DNA of 6,732 nucleotides from Dehalococcoidales bacterium (GTDB taxonomy: Bacteria; Chloroflexota; Dehalococcoidia; Dehalococcoidales; UBA3254): assembly GCA_016926695.1 (NCBI GenBank), contig JAFGOB010000136.1:1-6732 (forward strand), read 5' to 3'. The translations under genes and the position numbers were made by a program. Position 1 is the first letter of the stretch. Each line of letters begins with the position of its first letter. Below, one piece after another: positions 1 to 5,210 of the stretch. The notes beneath the pieces are model-generated. The model saw only the letters and a list, made by a program, of their open reading frames with translations. It did no database searches and was not told the origin of the DNA.

Positions 1-27
1 ACCACCACAACATAGCGGGAAGGCATA

Positions 28-108
28 AGTTGTCACGTGGGTTCATTGACTTCATAGGGTAGCTGTCCCCGCTGCCTGCTTTGGCTCACGATGACAAAAC
101 TACCCTAT
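28..108. repeat. Palindromic intergenic repeat, copy 1
   Basis: This copy shares two blocks with the next one: a 24-base block starting GTCACGTGGGTTCATT at 32-55, and TGCCTGCTTTGGCTC at 73-87. Internally, ATAGGGTAG (54-62) is the exact inverse of CTACCCTAT (100-108), so the interior can fold on itself. On the minus strand the second block continues as GTGAGCCAAAGCAGGCA. This resembles the dispersed GTCATTGCGAGC-type intergenic repeats I recall from many bacterial genomes, including Dehalococcoidia; that family link is from memory. It lacks a reading frame and is probably a small non-autonomous repeat. Confidence 0.6.
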
Positions 109-131
109 CATTTATAAAACTGCGCGAAGAA

Positions 132-210
132 ATATATAGTCACGTCGGTTCATTACCTTCATCCGGCAGCCCTCCTGCCTGCTTTGGCTCGCAAAGACGA
201 ACAACTATAT
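132..210. repeat. Palindromic intergenic repeat, copy 2
   Basis: This is a direct, diverged copy of the element at 28-108. GTCACGTCGGTTCATT begins at 139, and TGCCTGCTTTGGCTC recurs exactly at 176-190. The offset between copies is 107 bases in the first block and 103 in the second, so a few bases have been lost or gained between blocks. ATATAGT (134-140) and ACTATAT (204-210) form a 7-bp inverted pair bounding this copy. On the minus strand it reads GTCTTTGCGAGCCAAAGC, which is closer than copy 1 to the common GTCATTGCGAGC-type repeat core. Confidence 0.6.
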
Positions 211-339
211 TGCCCGAATTTACAGGCCACGGTGTTGTATAACGATGAGCCAGCGTTGGGAAGAAGAATGAAAAACTGGGTTCGGTCTTGACATATCATC
301 CGGACTATTTTTAAGACTGAGGGGAATCCGGTTTTCCGG

Positions 340-717
340 TTATTTTTTCTTCTGCGTCCGCCTTAGTACAACCTTGACGCGCGTGAGCAGCTCGATCAGA
401 GAGAAGGGCTTGGTCATGTAGTCATCCGCGCCGATGTCCAGGCACTTCGACTTGTCTTCCGCGCTGTCGCGCGCGCTGAGCATGATGATCGGCACCGAAG
501 ACCACTCCCTGACCCGCCTGCATACCTCTACCCCGTCCATCTTCGGCATGACGATATCCAGGATGACAAGATCAGGAGGTTGCTGCTCGATCAGCCGCAA
601 GGCCTCCTCTCCGTCACCGGCGGTCTCAACTGTGTAATCCCTGGCTTCCAGATTGACCCGTACGAATTTCCTGATCGAGGGATCGTCATCCACTACCATT
701 ATCCGCGGCGCCGTCAT
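340..717 (-). CDS. Stand-alone OmpR-type response-regulator receiver
   Basis: The 125-aa protein is one receiver (REC) domain from end to end, a cytoplasmic phospho-acceptor for a histidine kinase. Visible residues are the acidic pair D11-D12, phospho-acceptor D54 in VILDIVMPKMDG, conserved S81 in MLSA, switch aromatic Y100 and K103 in DDYMTKPF. The ending (ELLTRVKVVLRR) is that of an OmpR/PhoB-type receiver just before its linker, but a KKK tail and stop follow and no winged-helix domain is present. The start is supported by GGAG about nine bases upstream of the ATG at 717. It is transcribed away from the DUF58 operon, and no kinase is in the window. It could relay phosphate to another protein, act by protein contact, or be the remnant of a full regulator. 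The receiver call is secure; the role is unknown. Confidence 0.93.
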   Translation of the reverse strand: MTAPRIMVVDDDPSIRKFVRVNLEARDYTVETAGDGEEALRLIEQQPPDLVILDIVMPKMDGVEVCRRVREWSSVPIIMLSARDSAEDKSKCLDIGADDYMTKPFSLIELLTRVKVVLRRTQKKK

Positions 718-758
718 ATTCGTTCACTCCGGTATAAAAAATATATATATGACGTTAG

Positions 759-865
759 TGCAAAAAGGTCTGTTACTCAATTGTATAACCACTGTGCTGG
801 AGTCCGCCGCAGGCGGACGAAGCATCTCAGGGCGGGGTGGATTTTGATTTTAATACCTTTTTGCA
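759..865. repeat. 11-bp inverted repeat bracketing a strong hairpin
   Basis: TGCAAAAAGGT at 759-769 is matched exactly in inverse by ACCTTTTTGCA at 855-865. The 85 bases between them contain a perfect 7-bp hairpin, GTCCGCC/GGCGGAC with loop GCA, at 802-818. The bases after the hairpin, CGAAGCATCTC, resemble the end of common dispersed repeats of the CGAAGCAATCTC type. It could be a small MITE-like element with terminal inverted repeats, or a pair of operator sites upstream of the receiver gene. I see no obvious target-site duplication next to the arms. Confidence 0.45.
802..818. repeat. Perfect 7-bp hairpin, GC-rich stem
   Basis: GTCCGCC (802-808) pairs with GGCGGAC (812-818) across the three-base loop GCA. 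The stem is entirely Watson-Crick and mostly GC. No T-run follows on either strand, so it is not an intrinsic terminator. It lies about 85 bases upstream of the receiver start on the minus strand. Confidence 0.6.
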
Positions 866-1053
866 GGACAGCCATATATTTATTATAACGGTAAATAACA
901 GGTGATTTAAACGGGATCTGTCAAAAAAAGACATCCGGCGGATATAGGAAAAAAGTCATAAGGACTTTAATCCCGGCCCCGCTGGTATACCATGAGACAA
1001 ATAGTTATGAGCAGTGAGTTTTGAGTTATGAGTTTCGAGAAAAGGGAAAGCCG

Positions 1054-1093
1054 CTCCCTCTCCCCGACGTGGGAGAGGTCAGGTGAGGGGGCA
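1054..1093. repeat. Half-copy of the CCTCTCCC/GGGAGAGG hairpin repeat
   Basis: CCTCTCCC (1057-1064) pairs with GGGAGAGG (1071-1078) around loop CGACGT, followed by a tail ending AGGTGAGGGGGCA at 1093. The right half of the larger element at 5672-5763 has the same stem, a loop of the same length, and the same tail with only small differences. The left half of that element is absent here. No coding capacity. I recall closely similar dispersed CCCTCACC...CCTCTCCC repeats in MAGs of Chloroflexota and other phyla. Confidence 0.65.
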
Positions 1094-1343
1094 CATTATA
1101 GAGGGGCAAGGGATGCTGCCGTTCTGACCGCCACGCCTGATTTCAGGCACGGATTGCGAGGGGGTCGCTGAAACATCCCTATACTACCACAAAAAAAGGC
1201 CATTTTCCACTATTTTGAAGCTGCGAGGGGGTATCCACTTTTTCAGCATTTTCAGTAGTTTTTTATGAAAAATATTATGTTAATGTCGTGTGCCGTCTTC
1301 ATCAATTCTTAATATTTGTCTGTTACAATTCCACAGATCGTGT

Positions 1344-1372
1344 TTGAAGCCCGTTTCCGGCGCTGTTATAAT
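1344..1372 (+). promoter_or_regulatory. Sigma-70-type promoter for the DUF58/DUF4129/moxR operon
   Basis: The -35 element TTGAAG (1344-1349; four of six consensus bases) is followed by a 17-base spacer and a perfect -10 TATAAT (1367-1372). Transcription should start near 1379, giving a 5' leader of about 60 bases. The sequence upstream (about 1235-1330) is AT-rich. It is the best promoter match in the divergent intergenic region and points at the operon. Confidence 0.65.
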
Positions 1373-1442
1373 TGTTCTAAGTGCTGTATTGTTATCTTTT
1401 CTGATAATATACTTCTGCAATTACTGAATTCGAACGGAGAAT

Positions 1443-2723
1443 GTGTTGGTCTCAGATTCTGCCCCCCTGCCTGAATCCACGGGAAAAGCATCCGTCCAGC
1501 CGGCAGGCGTCCTGCTGAATAAGTACGCCCTGCTGACAGCCCTGGTCCTGCTGCTGCTGGCTGCCTGGGCGGGGCAAACGGTGGTGGTGATTATCCTGGG
1601 ACTGGGACTCTCCGCGGCCGGACTGTCCCTGCTGTGGAGCCGCCTGGCCTTAAAAAACCTGAGCTGCGAACGGCGCCTCAGCGAAGACAGGGCCTTCCCC
1701 GGTGAATACCTGGAACTGAAGCTCAGGCTGGCCAACCGGAAAGTGCTGCCGCTTCCCTGGATACAAATCAGCGACGAGGTGCCGGAGGGATTCGTTACGG
1801 ACGCCTCAGCGGCGGAAGGCTCCCGCCCCGGGTTCTCACTGATCTCCAGGAATAGCTCGGTGATGTGGTACTCGGCGGTGAGCTGGCGCTACCGGCTTCA
1901 GTGCCGGCGGCGCGGCTACTATCCGCTGGGCCCCCTGACTATCACCTCCGGCGATATCTTCGGCTTTTATCCACGCACCGGGACTTATCCCGGCAAAGAC
2001 TATATCACTGTCTATCCCAGGCTCTTCTCTTTCACCCTGCCCGTCATACCCTCGCTCTACCCCCTGGGCGAGACCAGGACAGACCAGCGCCTGTTCGAGG
2101 ACCCTTCCCGCACAATCGGAATCCGCGACTACAGCCCGGGCGACAGTCTGAGGCGTATTCACTGGAAGGCCAGCGTCCGCCGGGGAGAACTACAGGTCAA
2201 GGTGTTCGAGCCTTCCACCACCCTCCAGGCCGGGATTTTCCTGGCAATCGACAGTTACCAGGACAACGGCGTCTGGAAGCTGGATGAGATGGAAACAGGC
2301 ATCAGCACCGCCGCCTCCCTGTCCAGCCTGCTGCTGGACAAGAAGAGCCAGGTGGGACTCTTTGCCAACTCCAGGCTGGCGGACTGCGGACGTCCGGCCC
2401 GCATCAGGCTGTCCACCGGGATCGATCAACTGCTCCGGATACTTGATTCACTGGCCAAAGTAGTACCCGTCGTCAGCCAGCCTTTCGCGGAATTCTTCCA
2501 GGAGGAACGCCGCAGCCTGGCACTGGGCACAACCCTGATATTCATATTTTCAGCAGTTCCGGAATCCATGCAGGGCGTATTCCGCGAGCTTAAAGAGCGG
2601 GGTTACGAAATAACGGTCTTTCTGACCGGAGAAGGCGGAGGAGACGGCCCCTTTCCGGATATCAATATGTTCCGGGTATCCTGTCCGCCTGAAAAAAAGG
2701 ACCCGGAAATTCGAGCGATTTAA
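1443..2723 (+). CDS. DUF58-family membrane-anchored protein
   Basis: The 426-aa protein has two adjacent N-terminal membrane helices (about 26-44 and 46-65), then a soluble part with the DUF58 signature GIRDYSPGDSLRRIHWKAS at about 226-244. A von Willebrand A-like fold follows, beginning IFLAIDSYQDNG at about 265. The usual DxSxS metal-site motif reads DSYQD here, so metal binding may be weak or lost. DUF58 proteins are typical partners of MoxR ATPases. The start is GTG 1443, only three bases after GGAG (1436-1439); the next codon, TTG 1446, gives a more normal six-base gap and is an alternative start. The gene is first in the operon, and its TAA overlaps the next ATG by one base, implying translational coupling. 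Its exact function is unknown; it probably takes part in an envelope-associated complex assembled by the MoxR protein. Confidence 0.9.
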   Translation: MLVSDSAPLPESTGKASVQPAGVLLNKYALLTALVLLLLAAWAGQTVVVIILGLGLSAAGLSLLWSRLALKNLSCERRLSEDRAFPGEYLELKLRLANRKVLPLPWIQISDEVPEGFVTDASAAEGSRPGFSLISRNSSVMWYSAVSWRYRLQCRRRGYYPLGPLTITSGDIFGFYPRTGTYPGKDYITVYPRLFSFTLPVIPSLYPLGETRTDQRLFEDPSRTIGIRDYSPGDSLRRIHWKASVRRGELQVKVFEPSTTLQAGIFLAIDSYQDNGVWKLDEMETGISTAASLSSLLLDKKSQVGLFANSRLADCGRPARIRLSTGIDQLLRILDSLAKVVPVVSQPFAEFFQEERRSLALGTTLIFIFSAVPESMQGVFRELKERGYEITVFLTGEGGGDGPFPDINMFRVSCPPEKKDPEIRAI

Positions 2724-4117
2724 TGAAGTTATCCAAAAATGCGCTGGTCTATATCACGCTCTTCGGGATGGAGGCCTGCTGGTTATATGCCGTTCTGTGC
2801 GCGGCCAATCATTCCGTCGGCGGTGTACTCAACGTCGCACTCCTCCTGTCCGTAGCGTTTATTTCCCTGGGCATCTCGGCCCTGTCGAAGCTCTTGCGCT
2901 GGCCGAAGTCAGTCCTGACCGCGCTGGGCTGGGCGTTCTGGCCGGTATTCATGCTCCTGATGGTCAAAATCCAGCTTTTCCCCGGCCTGAGCTTTGCGGA
3001 CAGCGCCTGGCTGGGTTCCATTCCGCACGCCTTCTCACGCATATTCTACGAATTCGAAGCCCCGCTGCTGATATTCCTCGCCACACCCGTATTGTGGTGG
3101 CTGGGACGCAGGATGTCCGGCTTCAGGCCCGATTTCTCTACCGCCATAACCGAAACTCAGCTCGGGGTGGTAATCCTGGTCATCGTCTTTTTCAGCATCT
3201 ACCAGTTGAAACTGGAAATGCCCGGCTCCACCGGCCTGGCCCTGATTTTCTTTTTCTTTGCACTGCTGGGCATAGCGGTGTCCCACGCACGGGGTGAAAG
3301 CTGGTTCTTTTCCTCTCAAAAAAGTCACTGGCTGGGCATAACCCTGGTCCTTATCGGGCTTATACTGGCGCTGGGCCTGGTGGTCAGCCTGATTTTTACC
3401 CCCGACCTGATCCAGTTGATCATTGATGCCGCCACATGGGTCTGGAGCATGATCGAGAGGCTGATGACCTTTTTCGCCAGCCTTTTTCCGGCCTCATCCT
3501 ACGAGCCCCCCGAGGGGGCGGACATGCCCGCCATGCCCTCCACCGAAATGGAAAACAACGGCGGGCTTCAGGTGCCCGAATGGCTGAAACCCAGCCTCAC
3601 GCTGGTCTGGGAAATAATGGTGCTGGGCCTGGTGGTCTTCACTATCTGGAGGATCTCAACTCAAATATTCCAGTGGCTGCGGCGCCGGGCGCCGGGCGGA
3701 GCCGAGGAGGTCGAATCACTCAAAGGCAGCTTCTGGAAGGACCTGCTCGGTTTTTTAAGAGGCCTGATATACAGGCTGCTGAGAATCAGGCCCAAAACGC
3801 GTGAAGATAACGGAATTAAAAATTTGCCGCCCCAGGCGGTTACGGTCCGCCAGCTTTACGCCCAGCTCCTGCGCTGGACAGCCGCCGGAGGGTTTCCCCG
3901 TGAAAATCACCAGACGCCGGAGGAGTACCGTGATATGCTGTACCGGCTGATACCGGAGAAAGAAGAATACCTGGACTTCATCACCAGGGAATATATAAAC
4001 GTGCGCTACGGCTCCGGGATACCGGCGGAGGATACGCTGATACGGCTGAAGGAAAGCTGGCACGAGCTGAAAAAGAGCGGTATCAAGAAGAAGGGCAAAC
4101 AACCGAATACACACTGA
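2723..4117 (+). CDS. Polytopic membrane protein with C-terminal DUF4129 domain (TgpA-like, no transglutaminase core)
   Basis: The 464-aa protein has about eight or nine hydrophobic helices, at roughly 9-27, 34-54, 63-84, 112-130, 146-162, 170-187, 203-225, 233-255 and 292-310. A cytoplasmic-type basic segment follows, then a DUF4129 domain at about 373-450, recognisable from VRQLYAQLLRWTAAGG, TPEEYRDML and YINVRYG. DUF4129 is usually the tail of TgpA-like membrane transglutaminases. In those the catalytic Cys-His-Asp domain sits before the last helix; here that place holds only a linker of about 35 residues rich in Pro, Glu and Met (256-290). No enzymatic activity is therefore expected. The start ATG overlaps the DUF58 stop (TAATG), and moxR follows after 12 bases. 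It probably acts as a membrane scaffold or client for the MoxR/DUF58 pair. Confidence 0.85.
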   Translation: MKLSKNALVYITLFGMEACWLYAVLCAANHSVGGVLNVALLLSVAFISLGISALSKLLRWPKSVLTALGWAFWPVFMLLMVKIQLFPGLSFADSAWLGSIPHAFSRIFYEFEAPLLIFLATPVLWWLGRRMSGFRPDFSTAITETQLGVVILVIVFFSIYQLKLEMPGSTGLALIFFFFALLGIAVSHARGESWFFSSQKSHWLGITLVLIGLILALGLVVSLIFTPDLIQLIIDAATWVWSMIERLMTFFASLFPASSYEPPEGADMPAMPSTEMENNGGLQVPEWLKPSLTLVWEIMVLGLVVFTIWRISTQIFQWLRRRAPGGAEEVESLKGSFWKDLLGFLRGLIYRLLRIRPKTREDNGIKNLPPQAVTVRQLYAQLLRWTAAGGFPRENHQTPEEYRDMLYRLIPEKEEYLDFITREYINVRYGSGIPAEDTLIRLKESWHELKKSGIKKKGKQPNTH

Positions 4118-4129
4118 AGGATAAAACGA

Positions 4130-5113
4130 ATGGAAACAATGCATAACACGTCCGGAACCGGGACGACAAGCAGTATCAAGGAGACCGCCGACAGGATAAT
4201 TGACGGCGTCAGCAAGGTAATCGTGGGTAAAGAGGAGGTGACCAGGCTCACGCTGACTGCGCTGCTGTGCGAGGGCAACGTCTTGCTGGAGGACGTTCCC
4301 GGAGTGGGCAAGACCATGCTGGCCAGGGCCATAGCCAGGGCGCTGGGCTGCTCCTTCCACCGCATCCAGTGCACGCCCGACCTCCTGCCTTCGGATGTAA
4401 CCGGCATCCAGTTCTATAATCAAAAGAGCGGCAATTTCGAGTTTCGCCCGGGACCCATCATGACCAACATAGTGCTGGTGGATGAAATCAACCGGGCCAC
4501 TCCCCGCACCCAGTCCTCCCTGCTGGAGGCCATGCAGGAGCAGCAGATAACCGTGGACATGGAGACAATTAAGCTGCCCAGGCCGTTTTTACTGATTGCC
4601 ACACAGAACCCCATCGAGCTGGAAGGCACCTTTCCCTTGCCCGAAGCGCAGCTTGACCGCTTCATGCTGCGCCTGCGGCTCGGCTATCCCTCCGAAATAG
4701 AAGAGGGTAAGATACTGCACCTCTATCGGGAAGGTAATCCTATGGAAAGCCTGGAGAGCATCACCGGTATCGCGGAGCTGGTAGAACTCCAGAAAATATG
4801 CCGCGGGATTTACGTGGATGAGTCGGTGCGCGGCTATATCGTGTCGCTGATACGCGCCACACGGGAGCACCCCGACATCAAGCTGGGGGCCAGCCCGCGC
4901 GCCGCCCTGGGACTGAACCATGCAGCACAGGCCTGGGCCGCCATGCAGGGCAGGAGCTTCGTCACGCCGGACGACGTTAAATTCCTGGCTGTTCCCGCCC
5001 TCTCCCACAGGATCATTGTCAAAGCCGAAGCCCGCCTCAAGGGACACCTGACCGAGGAGCTTGTCAGGGAGCTGCTGGACAAAGTCCCGGTGCCCGTTGA
5101 GGACAAAAAATAG
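4130..5113 (+). CDS. moxR: MoxR-family AAA+ ATPase
   Basis: The 327-aa length is normal for MoxR proteins. It shows Walker A EDVPGVGKT (54-62), Walker B IVLVDEINR (114-122), sensor 1 ATQNP (157-161), the family motif LPEAQLDRF (170-178) with candidate arginine finger R177, and sensor 2 GASPRA (253-258) in the C-terminal lid. MoxR ATPases are cytoplasmic and are thought to use ATP hydrolysis to assemble or activate partners, often DUF58 or VWA proteins. Both likely partners lie just upstream. ATG 4130 is preceded by GAAGG nine bases away; a second in-frame ATG at 4139 is possible. Its position as last gene is unusual, since moxR often precedes the DUF58 gene. All catalytic motifs appear intact. 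The family assignment is very secure; the specific client is inferred from context. Confidence 0.97.
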   Translation: METMHNTSGTGTTSSIKETADRIIDGVSKVIVGKEEVTRLTLTALLCEGNVLLEDVPGVGKTMLARAIARALGCSFHRIQCTPDLLPSDVTGIQFYNQKSGNFEFRPGPIMTNIVLVDEINRATPRTQSSLLEAMQEQQITVDMETIKLPRPFLLIATQNPIELEGTFPLPEAQLDRFMLRLRLGYPSEIEEGKILHLYREGNPMESLESITGIAELVELQKICRGIYVDESVRGYIVSLIRATREHPDIKLGASPRAALGLNHAAQAWAAMQGRSFVTPDDVKFLAVPALSHRIIVKAEARLKGHLTEELVRELLDKVPVPVEDKK

Positions 5114-5117
5114 GAGG
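5112..5117 (+). promoter_or_regulatory. Strong ribosome binding site overlapping the moxR stop
   Basis: AGGAGG overlaps the moxR TAG stop (5111-5113) and lies seven bases before ATG 5125. This is ideal SD strength and spacing, and it is the main reason to consider the mini-ORF at 5125-5172 real. Confidence 0.55.
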
Positions 5118-5124
5118 CCGGCTT

Positions 5125-5172
5125 ATGTTAGTATTGATTAAGCGGCAAAGGCGGGGATATAATTATGCATAA
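5125..5172 (+). CDS. Possible 15-residue mini-protein or remnant of a fourth operon gene
   Basis: ATG 5125 follows AGGAGG (5112-5117) with a seven-base gap and opens a frame MLVLIKRQRRGYNYA ending in TAA 5170-5172. The peptide begins hydrophobic and becomes basic (KRQRR). Its start is coupled to the end of moxR, as expected for a fourth operon gene. I do not recognise it. It may be a leader-type peptide, a true micro-protein, or the surviving start of a gene whose body was lost. Against it, the same bases hold the likely promoter of the Cache gene (5134-5163) and a palindrome, so the frame may be open by chance. Confidence 0.35.
   Translation: MLVLIKRQRRGYNYA
5134..5163 (+). promoter_or_regulatory. 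Sigma-70-type promoter for the Cache-domain gene
   Basis: The -35 element TTGATT (5134-5139; four of six consensus bases) is followed by an 18-base spacer and a perfect TATAAT at 5158-5163. Transcription should start near 5170, about 40 bases before the Cache start codon. No terminator is visible between moxR and this promoter, so read-through from the upstream operon is also possible. Confidence 0.6.
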
Positions 5173-5173
5173 T
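5162..5173. promoter_or_regulatory. 12-bp palindrome at the Cache promoter, possible operator
   Basis: ATTATGCATAAT is a perfect palindrome that overlaps the last two bases of the -10 box and the predicted transcription start. A dimeric repressor bound there would block initiation. No regulator can be named, and AT-rich palindromes of this length can arise by chance. Confidence 0.35.
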
Positions 5174-5195
5174 CGGTTGAATCACCCATAAATAT

Positions 5196-5203
5196 AAAGG
5201 AGG
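5196..5203 (+). promoter_or_regulatory. Ribosome binding site fixing the Cache start
   Basis: AAAGGAGG ends seven bases before ATG 5211. The in-frame TTG at 5208 would have a gap of only four bases, so ATG 5211 is the better start. Confidence 0.8.
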
Positions 5204-5210
5204 TTGTTTG

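Larger units (their letters stand above)
1..339. other. Gene-free region with two repeat copies
   Basis: I find no convincing coding region here on either strand. The left two thirds hold two imperfect copies of an intergenic repeat, annotated separately. The remaining stretch, about 211-339, is downstream of the receiver gene and shows no hairpin followed by a T-run in that gene's direction. A perfect TTGACA lies at 288-293, but 17 bases later there is only TTAAGA, so I do not call a promoter. A 4-bp CCGG/CCGG hairpin (328-339) abuts the receiver stop codon and is too short to call a terminator. Confidence 0.6.
718..1442. other. Long divergent intergenic region rich in repeats
   Basis: These 725 bases separate the minus-strand receiver from the plus-strand DUF58 operon, and I see no credible gene. 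They hold a perfect hairpin (802-818) within an 11-bp inverted repeat (759-769 and 855-865), AGTTATGAG twice (1003-1011 and 1024-1032), a half-copy of the CCTCTCCC repeat (1054-1093), a small stem GCCTG/CAGGC (1135-1148), TGCGAGGGGGT twice (1155-1165 and 1222-1232), and the operon promoter (1344-1372). The stretch at about 1235-1330 is strongly AT-rich and may be an upstream promoter element. Confidence 0.6.

Noticed and set aside
1..210. CRISPR array
   Set aside because: There are only two diverged repeat units of about 80 bases, with no short uniform repeats or spacers and no cas genes.
288..316. Perfect TTGACA box at 288-293 as a plus-strand promoter
   Set aside because: At the right distance the -10 position reads TTAAGA, a poor match, and no plus-strand gene follows.
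200..350. Frameshifted remains of a winged-helix output domain after the receiver
   Set aside because: I read on in the shifted frames past the A-run near 345. One frame stays open for a while but shows none of the expected DNA-binding pattern, and the other stops quickly.
328..353. CCGG-TTTT-CCGG hairpin followed by TTATTTTTT as a plus-strand terminator
   Set aside because: The stem is only 4 bp and no plus-strand gene lies upstream. In the receiver's direction there is no T-run after it.
740..780. Minus-strand promoter TTGAGT with TAACGT for the receiver gene
   Set aside because: The 17-base spacing fits, but the -10 match is poor. The AT repeat nearby offers several equally weak alternatives.
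580..888. Plus-strand open frame opposite the receiver gene
   Set aside because: It lies antisense to a clear receiver domain and has no family-like sequence or good SD.
952..968. AAAGTC/GACTTT hairpin as a terminator or RNA element
   Set aside because: The stem is 6 bp and AT-rich, with no T-run after it and no gene ending nearby.
1003..1032. AGTTATGAG direct repeats as a regulatory site
   Set aside because: There are only two copies in low-complexity sequence, far from the promoter and with no link to a known site.
1865..2287. Plus-strand open frame within the DUF58 gene
   Set aside because: It is an out-of-frame shadow rich in Pro and Arg, overlapping the conserved DUF58 signature.
3755..4423. 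Long minus-strand open frame across the DUF4129 and moxR genes
   Set aside because: It is a shadow of two strongly supported plus-strand genes, with a composition rich in Arg, Gly and Gln and no recognisable motifs.
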